From a virus: a stretch of 20,288 nt of DNA. The notes under the pieces were generated by a model. It was given only the letters and a program-made list of their open reading frames with translations, did not search any database and had not been told where the DNA came from. Position 1 is the first letter of the stretch; every line of letters starts with the position of its first letter. The DNA is taken from IMG/VR virus record IMGVR_UViG_3300030118_001428, positions 1,682 through 21,969 of that record. One strand, given 5' to 3'. This document shows, piece by piece, positions 1-5,489 of the stretch. A program made the position numbers and the translations under genes.

Positions 1-245
1 TTGCCATTGGATGCAAAGCCTTGATCGAATTTTGTAAGTATAGCTTTATCTACATTGTTTGTCTCTAATAACCAAGCTACACCTCCACCTTCGTCATTCT
101 CAAAGTCAAAGAAAGTACCTGCTTGTATATTAAATACAAAGCTTCCTTTTGTTCCCCACCGCCATTCTTTATCTGTTTTAGTTTTAGGTTCTCCTAAGAC
201 CTCTAAAGCAATTTGTGGTGCTACATTAACCCACTTATCTTGCAT
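1..245 (-). CDS. DNA primase/helicase, N-terminal part (runs off window)
   Basis: Eighty-one codons are readable from the ATG at 245 to the window edge, so only the N-terminus is present. The protein has a W-R-W-G-T-K-G-S-F segment (about residues 28-36), then GTFFDFENDEGGGVAWLLE (about residues 43-61). This is the pattern at the start of phage primase or primase-helicase proteins of the toprim type, where a degenerate CHC2-like domain with an (F/H)EN-x-x-GGG motif precedes the toprim and helicase domains. By family it would make RNA primers at the phage fork; the catalytic part is outside the window. The start is the only ATG near the preceding stop, which lies 3 nt upstream (TAG at 251-249). 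No Shine-Dalgarno sequence precedes it, so translation probably depends on reinitiation after the SSB-like gene. The family call is good; primase alone versus primase-helicase cannot be decided. Confidence 0.8.
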   Translation of the reverse strand, partial: MQDKWVNVAPQIALEVLGEPKTKTDKEWRWGTKGSFVFNIQAGTFFDFENDEGGGVAWLLETNNVDKAILTKFDQGFASNG

Positions 246-248
246 GAT

Positions 249-839
249 CTAAAAAGGCAAATCATCTTCTGTTAAATCACCACTCTTAGCAACTTGTTCA
301 TCAACCTTATCACTTAGACCTGCATTTGGACTAATCCAATCATCATCATTAGGTACATCAAACGTAGGAATAACAAACGTATCTTTTCTTGGTTTCCAAT
401 CTACAAACTCGAAAGACGCTCTATTGAATTCACCGAACTTACCCTGCATTACTTTTGGTTCTAATAATCTAAAAGTTGGTAAATTAGGTTTTTGCTCCGT
501 CCATTGTTTACAGGCTCTTAGCATTTCTTTAATAGTTTCAAATTCATTAGCTGTTGGTCTTTGCCAAAGTAGAGGTCTATCCTCTACACCATCAACCATA
601 ACCCAGATTGAAAAAGCAGGTTTCCAACCATCACCATCTGGCTTTTTACCTAATGATCCTACTGTGTCGCAAAAGCTCCACTCGTAGCCATCGTTATAAC
701 GCCCCCAACCTGTTTGTAAAGTTTCAAGATCAAGTTGCATATATTTAAACTTACATTCCTGATCTGCAAGCTTAAATTGTTTATCCCTACTGATAAACTT
801 AAGATAAATTGAATTATCTGATTCTTGTAGTATTTCCAT
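249..839 (-). CDS. Putative single-stranded DNA-binding protein with acidic DDLPF tail
   Basis: A 196-residue protein with a good ribosome site (AGGAG, 8 nt before the ATG). The body (about residues 30-150) shows the pattern LDLETLQTGWGRYNDGYEW, followed by W-K-P-A-F-S-I-W-V and a long conserved-looking tail. It resembles a family common beside primases in marine phages, usually annotated as hypothetical or ssDNA-binding. The last residues are acidic and end in DLTEDDLPF, closely matching the DDDIPF tip by which bacterial SSB recruits replication and repair proteins. I could not recognise a canonical OB-fold sequence. The tail, the position directly before the primase gene (3-nt gap) and the nearby exonuclease support a role in coating ssDNA at the fork or during recombination. 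Seen: tail and context. Inferred: ssDNA binding. It could instead be a replication accessory protein with an SSB-like docking tail. Confidence 0.6.
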   Translation of the reverse strand: MEILQESDNSIYLKFISRDKQFKLADQECKFKYMQLDLETLQTGWGRYNDGYEWSFCDTVGSLGKKPDGDGWKPAFSIWVMVDGVEDRPLLWQRPTANEFETIKEMLRACKQWTEQKPNLPTFRLLEPKVMQGKFGEFNRASFEFVDWKPRKDTFVIPTFDVPNDDDWISPNAGLSDKVDEQVAKSGDLTEDDLPF

Positions 840-853
840 ACTTAACTCTCCTT

Positions 854-1039
854 TTAATGAACTACTTTATTAGCAGTTATTATTTCATATTCAGCTATCA
901 GGTAAGCGGTATTGCTTTCCTTCCAACTCCCAAAATCTTCTATGACTATTCCTAAAAAATCTGCTCCTCGCTTTAACTTACAATATTCTTCCCAACAGTA
1001 TTTATCAAAAGCAGCATCATAATTAATTATTTCTTCCAT
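854..1039 (-). CDS. Hypothetical protein, 61 aa
   Basis: A small acidic protein (starts MEEIINYDAAFDKYCWEEYC) with no recognised domain, membrane segment or signal. Its start lies inside the end of the upstream nuclease gene (13-nt overlap) and has only a weak purine stretch before it, so it is probably translated by coupling. It sits between a Holliday-resolvase-like nuclease and the SSB-like gene, suggesting a small partner in DNA metabolism, but nothing in the sequence shows a function. Confidence 0.6.
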   Translation of the reverse strand: MEEIINYDAAFDKYCWEEYCKLKRGADFLGIVIEDFGSWKESNTAYLIAEYEIITANKVVH

Positions 1040-1446
1040 GATTGCACTTCGTATTTAAGAATATCTAGAAACTCCTCAAAAGATGTGAAGGCAACAGGAT
1101 GATGATACTCACTATCGCTTATATTTGAGTTAATCATACTTAAAGGGAACGCTACTCTAATAGGTAAGTGGTTAAACTTAAAAATTAGAACAGGCGTATT
1201 ATCATCTCCCGCTGCTTCACAAACTTGTCGCCACCATTTCTCTTTGTACCAATTATTACTGCTTCTCGCATAATTTTTACATTCAAAATATATATAGCGT
1301 AATTTAAGATCTGGTTGATTCTTCTCTTGATACTGATTGAGGTTCCTACTAACTCTATCGTCTAGATGTGTTGTCTCAAGCATGGCGTTTATCTTCTTTG
1401 CACATTCTCTCTCAAAAGCTGCTCCTTTAGCTCTAGCGTTTACCAT
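1027..1446 (-). CDS. PD-(D/E)XK nuclease, Holliday-junction-resolvase-like
   Basis: A 139-residue protein with the layout of small phage and archaeal-Hjc-like resolvases. An N-terminal K-G-A-A-F-E-R-E segment carries E12; P45-D46 supplies the acidic residue after a polar loop; F54-E55-C56-K57 is the E-x-K motif. A W-W-R-Q-V sequence follows and the rest is a short alpha/beta domain. By family these enzymes cut branched DNA (Holliday junctions, replication forks) using the D and E-x-K residues to hold metal ions. The ATG at 1446 has an AAGGA site 7 nt upstream and lies in a 14-nt overlap with the preceding small gene; its own 3' end overlaps the next gene. Context (exonuclease, SSB-like protein, primase) favours resolution of recombination or replication intermediates. 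A role as a restriction partner of the methyltransferase is possible but less likely. Confidence 0.75.
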   Translation of the reverse strand: MVNARAKGAAFERECAKKINAMLETTHLDDRVSRNLNQYQEKNQPDLKLRYIYFECKNYARSSNNWYKEKWWRQVCEAAGDDNTPVLIFKFNHLPIRVAFPLSMINSNISDSEYHHPVAFTSFEEFLDILKYEVQSWKK

Positions 1447-1621
1447 CTAAAATCCTTGTTGATCTGACAACTCTAGTACCGTTGGCAAAGTTAGTAAATT
1501 CATGCACCAATGTTTTATCCTGTAAATCTCTTGACCAACCCATCGCTATAATCTCTTTTGCCTTTTTCTCTTCTTCTAATCTAAGTCTAGCTTTTGCTAC
1601 TTGTTCGTTGAACTGTGTCAT
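1433..1621 (-). CDS. Hypothetical protein, 62 aa, charged helix
   Basis: A small protein with a strongly charged N-terminal helix (residues 5-26, many E, K and R, coiled-coil-like), followed by GWSRDLQDKTLVHEFTNF and a short beta-like end. No family recognised. The ATG overlaps the stop of the ribbon-helix-helix gene by 4 nt (ATGA), and GGAG stands 5 nt before it. The 3' end overlaps the resolvase-like gene by 14 nt, so the three genes are translated as a chain. The function is unknown. Confidence 0.6.
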   Translation of the reverse strand: MTQFNEQVAKARLRLEEEKKAKEIIAMGWSRDLQDKTLVHEFTNFANGTRVVRSTRILDGKR

Positions 1622-1836
1622 AAGTTCTCCACATCAAAATCTACATTAACCAAATCATGCTTCACAGAATTAATACCAACTTTTAAAAAGTATTCTGCAA
1701 GCTGACCCATAGGTTTGCCTGTTTGTGCTGATAGTACCTTGAGTTCTTTGTGTACATCTTTGTAAACCCAAACTGCTTCCTTGCCTATTTTCTCCATAGC
1801 TTCCTCTGTAATAAAATCTGTAAAGTTAGTTTTCAT
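1618..1836 (-). CDS. Ribbon-helix-helix (CopG/Arc-like) DNA-binding protein
   Basis: A 72-residue protein whose middle matches the ribbon-helix-helix pattern: a short strand A-V-W-V-Y (residues 21-25), a first helix K-D-V-H-K-E-L-K-V-L-S (26-36), a T-G-K turn, and a second helix M-G-Q-L-A-E-Y-F-L-K-V-G-I (43-55). Such proteins dimerise through the strand and insert it in the DNA major groove at short inverted repeats. A 19-bp inverted repeat lies just upstream (1843-1861), so autoregulation is plausible. The gene follows the methyltransferase and overlaps the next gene by ATGA. The sequence before the ATG gives only a weak ribosome site (CAGGTT). The fold call rests on pattern alone; a partner protein of the nuclease is an alternative. 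Confidence 0.6.
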   Translation of the reverse strand: MKTNFTDFITEEAMEKIGKEAVWVYKDVHKELKVLSAQTGKPMGQLAEYFLKVGINSVKHDLVNVDFDVENL

Positions 1837-1842
1837 AACCTG

Positions 1843-1861
1843 TTAATGCATCATACATTAA
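1843..1861. promoter_or_regulatory. Inverted repeat, possible operator of the RHH gene
   Basis: The arms TTAATG and CATTAA are separated by 7 bases (CATCATA). The repeat fills much of the 35-nt gap between the methyltransferase stop and the RHH start, 6 nt upstream of the RHH ATG. Ribbon-helix-helix repressors often bind such short AT-rich repeats at their own genes. In an AT-rich genome a 6-bp arm repeat can arise by chance, so the call is weak. Confidence 0.3.
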
Positions 1862-1871
1862 TATATTCATA

Positions 1872-2927
1872 TTATTCAATCTCTGTGTTTGCAAATATAC
1901 CTGCTTCATATTTTATTCTCCTCTCTGCAATATCTATATATTCTTTATTAAGTTCTAATAAAACAGCATTACGACTATTATTTGCAGCAACTATTCCTGT
2001 TGTGCCACTTCCAGAAAACGGATCAAGCACTATGCCTGCTTTTGTTTCATTGCTTTCGCAATCGCATTGTTTATGCACGCCTAAATCTATTGGTGGATTT
2101 TCTCTATTATATTTATCTAACACTCCACCAACCTTTCTATCGTCCAAACCACTTCTTTTGTTTCTCTCTACTTGTAATTGTTTTGGTCTTTGCATTACAC
2201 GGACATAGGGCTTATCACAAGCAACACATATCTTTTCTGGGCAACCTGCTAAAACACATGGCTCTATTAAATCCGTAGGGAAGGTTGCGAAATGAGCGCC
2301 TTTAAATGGCTTGGTAGTAACAGTCCAAACTGAACGTTTATTTCTTTTAAAACTACCATCTTTAGAATATCTTTTTGTTCTTTTTATGTTAGCATTTGTT
2401 TCACCCTGTTTGATGGAAACTGCTTTTTCGTAGCTATCTGCCCATTTACGCTCATCTTTGCCAACACAATCCTCTTTAATAGCCTCATTATCAAAGTAAT
2501 ACTTCTTACTTTTACTTAATAAAAATATATATTCATGCGCCTTTGTGCATCTATCTTTAACACTTTCAGGCATAGGATTAGGTTTATGCCAAATAATATC
2601 TTGACGTAAATACCAACCGTCTTGTTGTAAAGCTGATGCAACTCTCCAAGGTATGCCGCCAAGTTGTTTGTTATGCAAATAAGTATCACCTAGGTTGAGC
2701 CAAACAGTTCCATCATCTCTCAACACTCGTTTTACTTCTCTAAATACCTCAACCAAGTTATCAACAAATTCCTGTATTGTATCTTCCATACCAAGCTGTT
2801 TTTCTTCATCGTTATAATTACGCAAACCCAAATAGGGTGGCGAGGTTATACAACTGTTTACAGATTGATCATTTAATCTTTTTAATGTTTCGATACAGTT
2901 GCCGTGAATGATCCTAATGTTATTCAT
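1872..2927 (-). CDS. DNA methyltransferase, N4-cytosine/N6-adenine type
   Basis: A 351-residue site-specific DNA methyltransferase. Motif IV, T-S-P-P-Y, is near the N-terminus (residues 28-32) and the AdoMet-binding motif I, D-P-F-S-G-S-G-T-T, is near the C-terminus (from residue 301). This is the beta-class order, used for N6-adenine or N4-cytosine. Between them, at about residues 223-289, lies an insertion with C-x-x-C (233, 236) and C-x-C (287, 289), a zinc-ribbon-like element seen in many phage methylases. No restriction gene is recognised next to it, so it probably protects phage DNA from host restriction or marks DNA for regulation. I chose the ATG at 2927, with AGAAG 5 nt upstream; a GTG at 2933 is possible. 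The start overlaps the end of the small membrane protein gene by 8 nt. The target sequence cannot be read from the protein. Confidence 0.9.
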   Translation of the reverse strand: MNNIRIIHGNCIETLKRLNDQSVNSCITSPPYLGLRNYNDEEKQLGMEDTIQEFVDNLVEVFREVKRVLRDDGTVWLNLGDTYLHNKQLGGIPWRVASALQQDGWYLRQDIIWHKPNPMPESVKDRCTKAHEYIFLLSKSKKYYFDNEAIKEDCVGKDERKWADSYEKAVSIKQGETNANIKRTKRYSKDGSFKRNKRSVWTVTTKPFKGAHFATFPTDLIEPCVLAGCPEKICVACDKPYVRVMQRPKQLQVERNKRSGLDDRKVGGVLDKYNRENPPIDLGVHKQCDCESNETKAGIVLDPFSGSGTTGIVAANNSRNAVLLELNKEYIDIAERRIKYEAGIFANTEIE

Positions 2928-3024
2928 CTTCACTTCTGTTTAGCATATAAATTATACAATACATAATTGCAACTCCTAACGTGCTAAAGATAGCTAATAA
3001 AATGATTGTCAATATCTCTTTCAT
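2920..3024 (-). CDS. Small single-TM protein, 34 aa
   Basis: A short gene that is easily missed. It reads MKEILTIILLAIFSTLGVAI, then MYCIIYMLNRSEDE. Residues 4-28 form one hydrophobic membrane helix with a charged N-terminal K-E and a charged C-terminal tail N-R-S-E-D-E. The ATG has AGGA 8 nt upstream, better than many longer genes here. The 3' end overlaps the methyltransferase start by 8 nt, so it is in the same translated chain. Function unknown. Small phage membrane proteins of this shape can act on the host membrane or in superinfection exclusion, but nothing specific is visible. Confidence 0.6.
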   Translation of the reverse strand: MKEILTIILLAIFSTLGVAIMYCIIYMLNRSEDE

Positions 3025-3074
3025 CTTGCTTTTCCTATATAATCAAGGCTGGGTATAAGAAAACTCTCCAACAT
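3021..3074 (-). CDS. Possible 17-aa mini-ORF
   Basis: The ATG at 3074 has a strong site GGAGG 5 nt upstream and reads MLESFLIPSLDYIGKAR, ending in a TGA that overlaps the ATG of the 34-aa membrane protein (ATGA). An in-frame ATG at 3086 would add four residues. It may be a leader peptide that delivers ribosomes to the next gene, or only a chance open frame in a 73-nt gap. Low confidence. Confidence 0.3.
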   Translation of the reverse strand: MLESFLIPSLDYIGKAR

Positions 3075-3097
3075 CAACTCCTCCATTTGATTTATTC

Positions 3098-4045
3098 TTA
3101 TACCCTCCTAATATTTAAAGTTTTCCTTCTTACACTATAAGCTTCTTTAGCAGGTATAACCTTTTCCTCTTTTGCCTTGTAATGTGTCATACCCCAATTA
3201 ATAGTAAACTCACCAACCCTTGCTTTACTATGATTTCCCATAGCCTCCATCAACTTCGCCATTGCGTTCTGTTTGCTCGCCTTTGCGTTCTTGATAGTTT
3301 CATCACATAACATGATTTGCCTTGCGTGATCTTCATACAGCTTGTCAAGATCAACCACTTCATCTTCTGTAGCTTCAGGATGCACTAGCACGCCATCATT
3401 CCTCTTTTCATCAAGTAGCTCAAAAGGAAAGTAGTTTTCATCCTTTACCCTTTTATTCCAATCTTCTACTACTGTTCTAAGTTTAGCTGCAAAAGCAGGA
3501 TCACGCTTATAGACAAACAAACGGAAATCCGTTGATTGATATAGCACCACCAATAGTCCCCAATCTACGCCTGCACATTCCATCTGTGCTTGCATTTGTA
3601 ATACGCCACGCCATAATGCAGGTGTATCTTCTGCATAGTCTCTAGTACATTTGCACTCAACCACGCCTTGTCCGTCTAGCTTCACCTCTGTTGCATCTGG
3701 TAAATATATACCTCTGCTAACATCCTCTTTTATGATTAGGTTATCTGCATGAGCCAATCCATCTAATGATGCTTCAAATAGCAGATAAGGATGTTTTGCC
3801 ACAACATTAATATTAGTCTGTATATCAGTCATACCTAATCTTTCGCAGCCTTCAGTAATGAGAACAGGCTCTAGCACATCACCTGTTCTCTGGACGTTAG
3901 TTTGTTCATACCTAGTTTGCTTACCATGCTTTGCATCTATACACCTTTTAAGTGCTTCGTTCCTTGAGCCATACTTATACTCATTAAATAAGTAAGGTGC
4001 TATTGATGCAGTAGCAATATCGTCTCTAGTTAGTTTACCTACCAT
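3098..4045 (-). CDS. YqaJ-type viral recombinase / lambda-exonuclease-like 5'-3' exonuclease
   Basis: A 315-residue PD-(D/E)XK exonuclease of the YqaJ/lambda-exonuclease group. In order: Q-R-T-G-D-V-L-E with E59, F-E-A-S-L-D-G with D95, V-E-C-K with E130 and K132, then L-Q-M-Q-A-Q-M with Q150-Q154, matching the downstream Gln motif of this family. The C-terminal part (about 200-280) is helical and charged. By family it resects one strand of a dsDNA end for strand annealing; the SSB-like protein downstream may handle the single strand. No RecT, Beta or Erf partner is recognised in this window. I chose the ATG at 4045, preceded by GGTGG at 5 nt; an ATG at 4057 and a GTG at 4060 lie upstream with poorer sites. 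The start overlaps the previous gene by 11 nt. Confidence 0.85.
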   Translation of the reverse strand: MVGKLTRDDIATASIAPYLFNEYKYGSRNEALKRCIDAKHGKQTRYEQTNVQRTGDVLEPVLITEGCERLGMTDIQTNINVVAKHPYLLFEASLDGLAHADNLIIKEDVSRGIYLPDATEVKLDGQGVVECKCTRDYAEDTPALWRGVLQMQAQMECAGVDWGLLVVLYQSTDFRLFVYKRDPAFAAKLRTVVEDWNKRVKDENYFPFELLDEKRNDGVLVHPEATEDEVVDLDKLYEDHARQIMLCDETIKNAKASKQNAMAKLMEAMGNHSKARVGEFTINWGMTHYKAKEEKVIPAKEAYSVRRKTLNIRRV

Positions 4046-4226
4046 AATAGCCACCATCACAAATCTTTACAGACTTGATGTAGCTACGCTTACCTTTAGC
4101 AAGTTCACGCAACATTCTAATCTTAGCTTCATCATAATCTCTATATCTAGCGATCATTTTAAAGTCTTGCCTATGAGCATTTTTCTTAGGCTCTTGCATA
4201 ATCCAATAGTTAAATGTAGTTTCCAT
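4035..4226 (-). CDS. Hypothetical protein, 63 aa, cassette gene
   Basis: A basic small protein; its first codons (METTF) are identical to those of the next gene upstream because both starts lie in a 21-bp direct repeat. The middle R-D-Y-D-E-A-K-I-R-M-L-R-E-L-A-K-G looks like one amphipathic helix. The start directly abuts the upstream stop (TAA-ATG) with AGGAGG 8 nt before it. The end overlaps the exonuclease start. No family recognised. Confidence 0.65.
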   Translation of the reverse strand: METTFNYWIMQEPKKNAHRQDFKMIARYRDYDEAKIRMLRELAKGKRSYIKSVKICDGGYYGR

Positions 4227-4230
4227 TTAC
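4210..4230 (-). repeat. 21-bp direct repeat, copy 1 (gene-start cassette)
   Basis: An exact copy of 4480-4500. It contains the last G and the TAA stop of the upstream gene, followed by the ATG and first five codons of the next. The two copies are 270 bp apart, exactly the length of the gene between them (4227-4496), so recombination between copies would remove or exchange that gene cleanly. Confidence 0.85.
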
Positions 4231-4496
4231 TTACCCTCCTTTTTATTTTTCCAAATTATAAATTGTCCGAGCAGGGAACAACCTGTACCTTCAACAGTAA
4301 AATCTTTTGTACCTTTAAGATAATCTATTGGTACATTCCATTCTTTCCAAACATTTATGTAATTCTTTGATGTATCTAAAGCACTAACATTACAAGTTTT
4401 TCTATTGACCTTTTGTATAACAACAGGCACTTTTTTATGGTTATACCTCCAATCAAAGAAATATGCTGTATCACCTTTTTTAAATGTAGTTTCCAT
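4227..4496 (-). CDS. Hypothetical protein, 89 aa, possible SH3/KOW-like barrel
   Basis: An 89-residue basic protein with no firm family. The N-terminal half, F-K-K-G-D-T-A-Y-F-F-D followed by V-P-V-V-I-Q-K-V-N-R-K-T, has the alternating pattern of a small SH3- or KOW-like beta barrel, a form common in unassigned phage early proteins; this is an inference. The ATG stands on AGGAGG (8 nt) and abuts the upstream TAA. The gene is flanked exactly by the 21-bp repeats at both starts. Confidence 0.65.
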   Translation of the reverse strand: METTFKKGDTAYFFDWRYNHKKVPVVIQKVNRKTCNVSALDTSKNYINVWKEWNVPIDYLKGTKDFTVEGTGCSLLGQFIIWKNKKEGK

Positions 4497-4500
4497 TTAC
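4480..4500 (-). repeat. 21-bp direct repeat, copy 2 (gene-start cassette)
   Basis: Identical to 4210-4230, placed at the same point of the next gene junction: stop TAA, ATG and the first codons METTF. A repeat spanning two start sites, including the third positions of all codons, suggests recent copying or recombination rather than chance. Confidence 0.85.
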
Positions 4501-4799
4501 CACACCTCCTGAGTTACTTCAGATTCAATTTGTTCAAAGGTTTTATACTTCCAACCAAATTTATTTCTAGATTTTGTTGTTAGTAAAATATTATTGTTTA
4601 AAGCTTTGTTTGTAATATTAATTTTATTTTGTATTTGATCTAATGTTGAAATACAACACTTATCCCATTCTGACCTTTTAATTCTTTTGAATCTTGAATA
4701 TTTTGTAGTTCTGTAAAAAACCCACTTATACCCAATAGACCTAGTTTCAACAACTCTATAGCCATTGATATAAACCCAATACATTTTCTTCATTTCCAT
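4497..4799 (-). CDS. Hypothetical protein, 100 aa, basic
   Basis: A basic, aromatic-rich small protein (MEMKKMYWVYINGYRVVETR...), with many K, R, Y and W, compatible with binding nucleic acid, but no recognised domain. The ATG directly follows the upstream TAA and has AGGAGG 8 nt before it. Its own last codons (Q-E-V-W-stop) carry the ribosome site of the next gene. Part of the five-gene small cassette cluster behind the 5457-5485 promoter. Confidence 0.65.
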   Translation of the reverse strand: MEMKKMYWVYINGYRVVETRSIGYKWVFYRTTKYSRFKRIKRSEWDKCCISTLDQIQNKINITNKALNNNILLTTKSRNKFGWKYKTFEQIESEVTQEVW

Positions 4800-5126
4800 T
4801 TACGCCACCTCCTGCGGGAAGTATTTCATAATGTTAGATAAATACTTTCTAAGAGTTCTATCTTCTTTGCTAGTTGTTAAGATTGCTTGAATCCTCACAT
4901 CTCTAGGAATGTTTTTATTAACTAAATAAACATACTGACTATAAATAGCAGCAACATCTGCTGAATAATTGCCATATATATTTCTAGTGTAATATTCAAT
5001 TTCTAGATCATAATTAGCAAGCTCTAACAAGTTGCCTTGCCAACCATATACTGTTTCATCTGCATAGCAATATTGTTCTAGCTCACTAGCTAAGTCTGTT
5101 ATTTGTTTTTTTACTAAGTTATCCAT
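4800..5126 (-). CDS. Hypothetical protein, 108 aa, acidic
   Basis: A 108-residue protein, mostly helical by composition, rich in Y, N and L in the middle (L-L-E-L-A-N-Y-D-L-E-I-E-Y-Y-T-R), with a more basic end. No family recognised. The ATG abuts the upstream TAA with GAGG before it. The last codons F-P-Q-E-V-A encode the AGGAGG for the next gene. Its place near the start of the left operon suggests early expression, which is an inference. Confidence 0.65.
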   Translation of the reverse strand: MDNLVKKQITDLASELEQYCYADETVYGWQGNLLELANYDLEIEYYTRNIYGNYSADVAAIYSQYVYLVNKNIPRDVRIQAILTTSKEDRTLRKYLSNIMKYFPQEVA

Positions 5127-5423
5127 TTACTCCACCTCTTTAAACTCTACAAGTTTATCTGTATCAATTAATTGATCTGTGCAATCTCCAAACTGACTGC
5201 ACCAAACTCTAAAATCTTGACCAAACTTTTTTTTCATATAAGCAATATCACCTTTAGAGAAGTGTTCAAATAATTGAACTTCTCCCCAACTGTTATCACC
5301 TGTTCCTTTAAAGTCGTTGTAAATTAATTGATCGTTCTCGATTTTGTAGTCGCAACAATCGTTGCTAACAATTATTTCAGTATCTTTAGCTTTTGCTAGT
5401 TTTTCTGTAAGTTCTATTTTCAT
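5127..5423 (-). CDS. Hypothetical protein, 98 aa, first gene of left operon
   Basis: An acidic protein of 98 residues from the ATG at 5423, which has AGGAG 8 nt upstream. A longer reading from 5450 would remove this site and run into the promoter region, so I prefer the shorter one. It contains S-N-D-C-C-D-Y and W-C-S-Q-F-G-D-C segments; four cysteines might bind a metal, but the spacing is not a known motif. No family recognised. It is the first gene after the candidate promoter, and its end (K-E-V-E-stop) carries the next ribosome site. Confidence 0.7.
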   Translation of the reverse strand: MKIELTEKLAKAKDTEIIVSNDCCDYKIENDQLIYNDFKGTGDNSWGEVQLFEHFSKGDIAYMKKKFGQDFRVWCSQFGDCTDQLIDTDKLVEFKEVE

Positions 5424-5456
5424 GTTTACTACTCCTTTTTTGTTAAACACAAAGAC

Positions 5457-5485
5457 AATATATATAAAAATATATAGATATGCAA
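5457..5485 (-). promoter_or_regulatory. Candidate sigma70-type promoter of the left (DNA-metabolism) operon
   Basis: On the minus strand TTGCAT (5485-5480) is followed, after exactly 17 nt, by TATATT (5462-5457), close to the -35 TTGACA and -10 TATAAT boxes. Transcription would start near 5450 and give a short leader before the ATG at 5423. It lies in the 66-nt gap between the lysis-end nuclease gene and the small-gene cluster, the only clear break between modules. The region is very AT-rich, which raises the chance of false matches; a weak all-A/T hairpin (5459-5476) overlaps the spacer. Confidence 0.5.
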
Positions 5486-5489
5486 ATAT

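Noticed and set aside
1750-2278. Plus-strand open frames of 152 and 98 codons
   Set aside because: They lie opposite the methyltransferase and RHH genes, have odd low-complexity composition and no ribosome site; they are shadows of the minus-strand genes.
3025-3060. A -10-like TATATA before the 34-aa gene
   Set aside because: A start from this box would fall on or after the ribosome site, and no fitting -35 box is seen.
5424-5450. Nine extra N-terminal residues for the 98-aa protein
   Set aside because: The ATG at 5423 has a proper AGGAG; the upstream start would leave almost no leader after the promoter.
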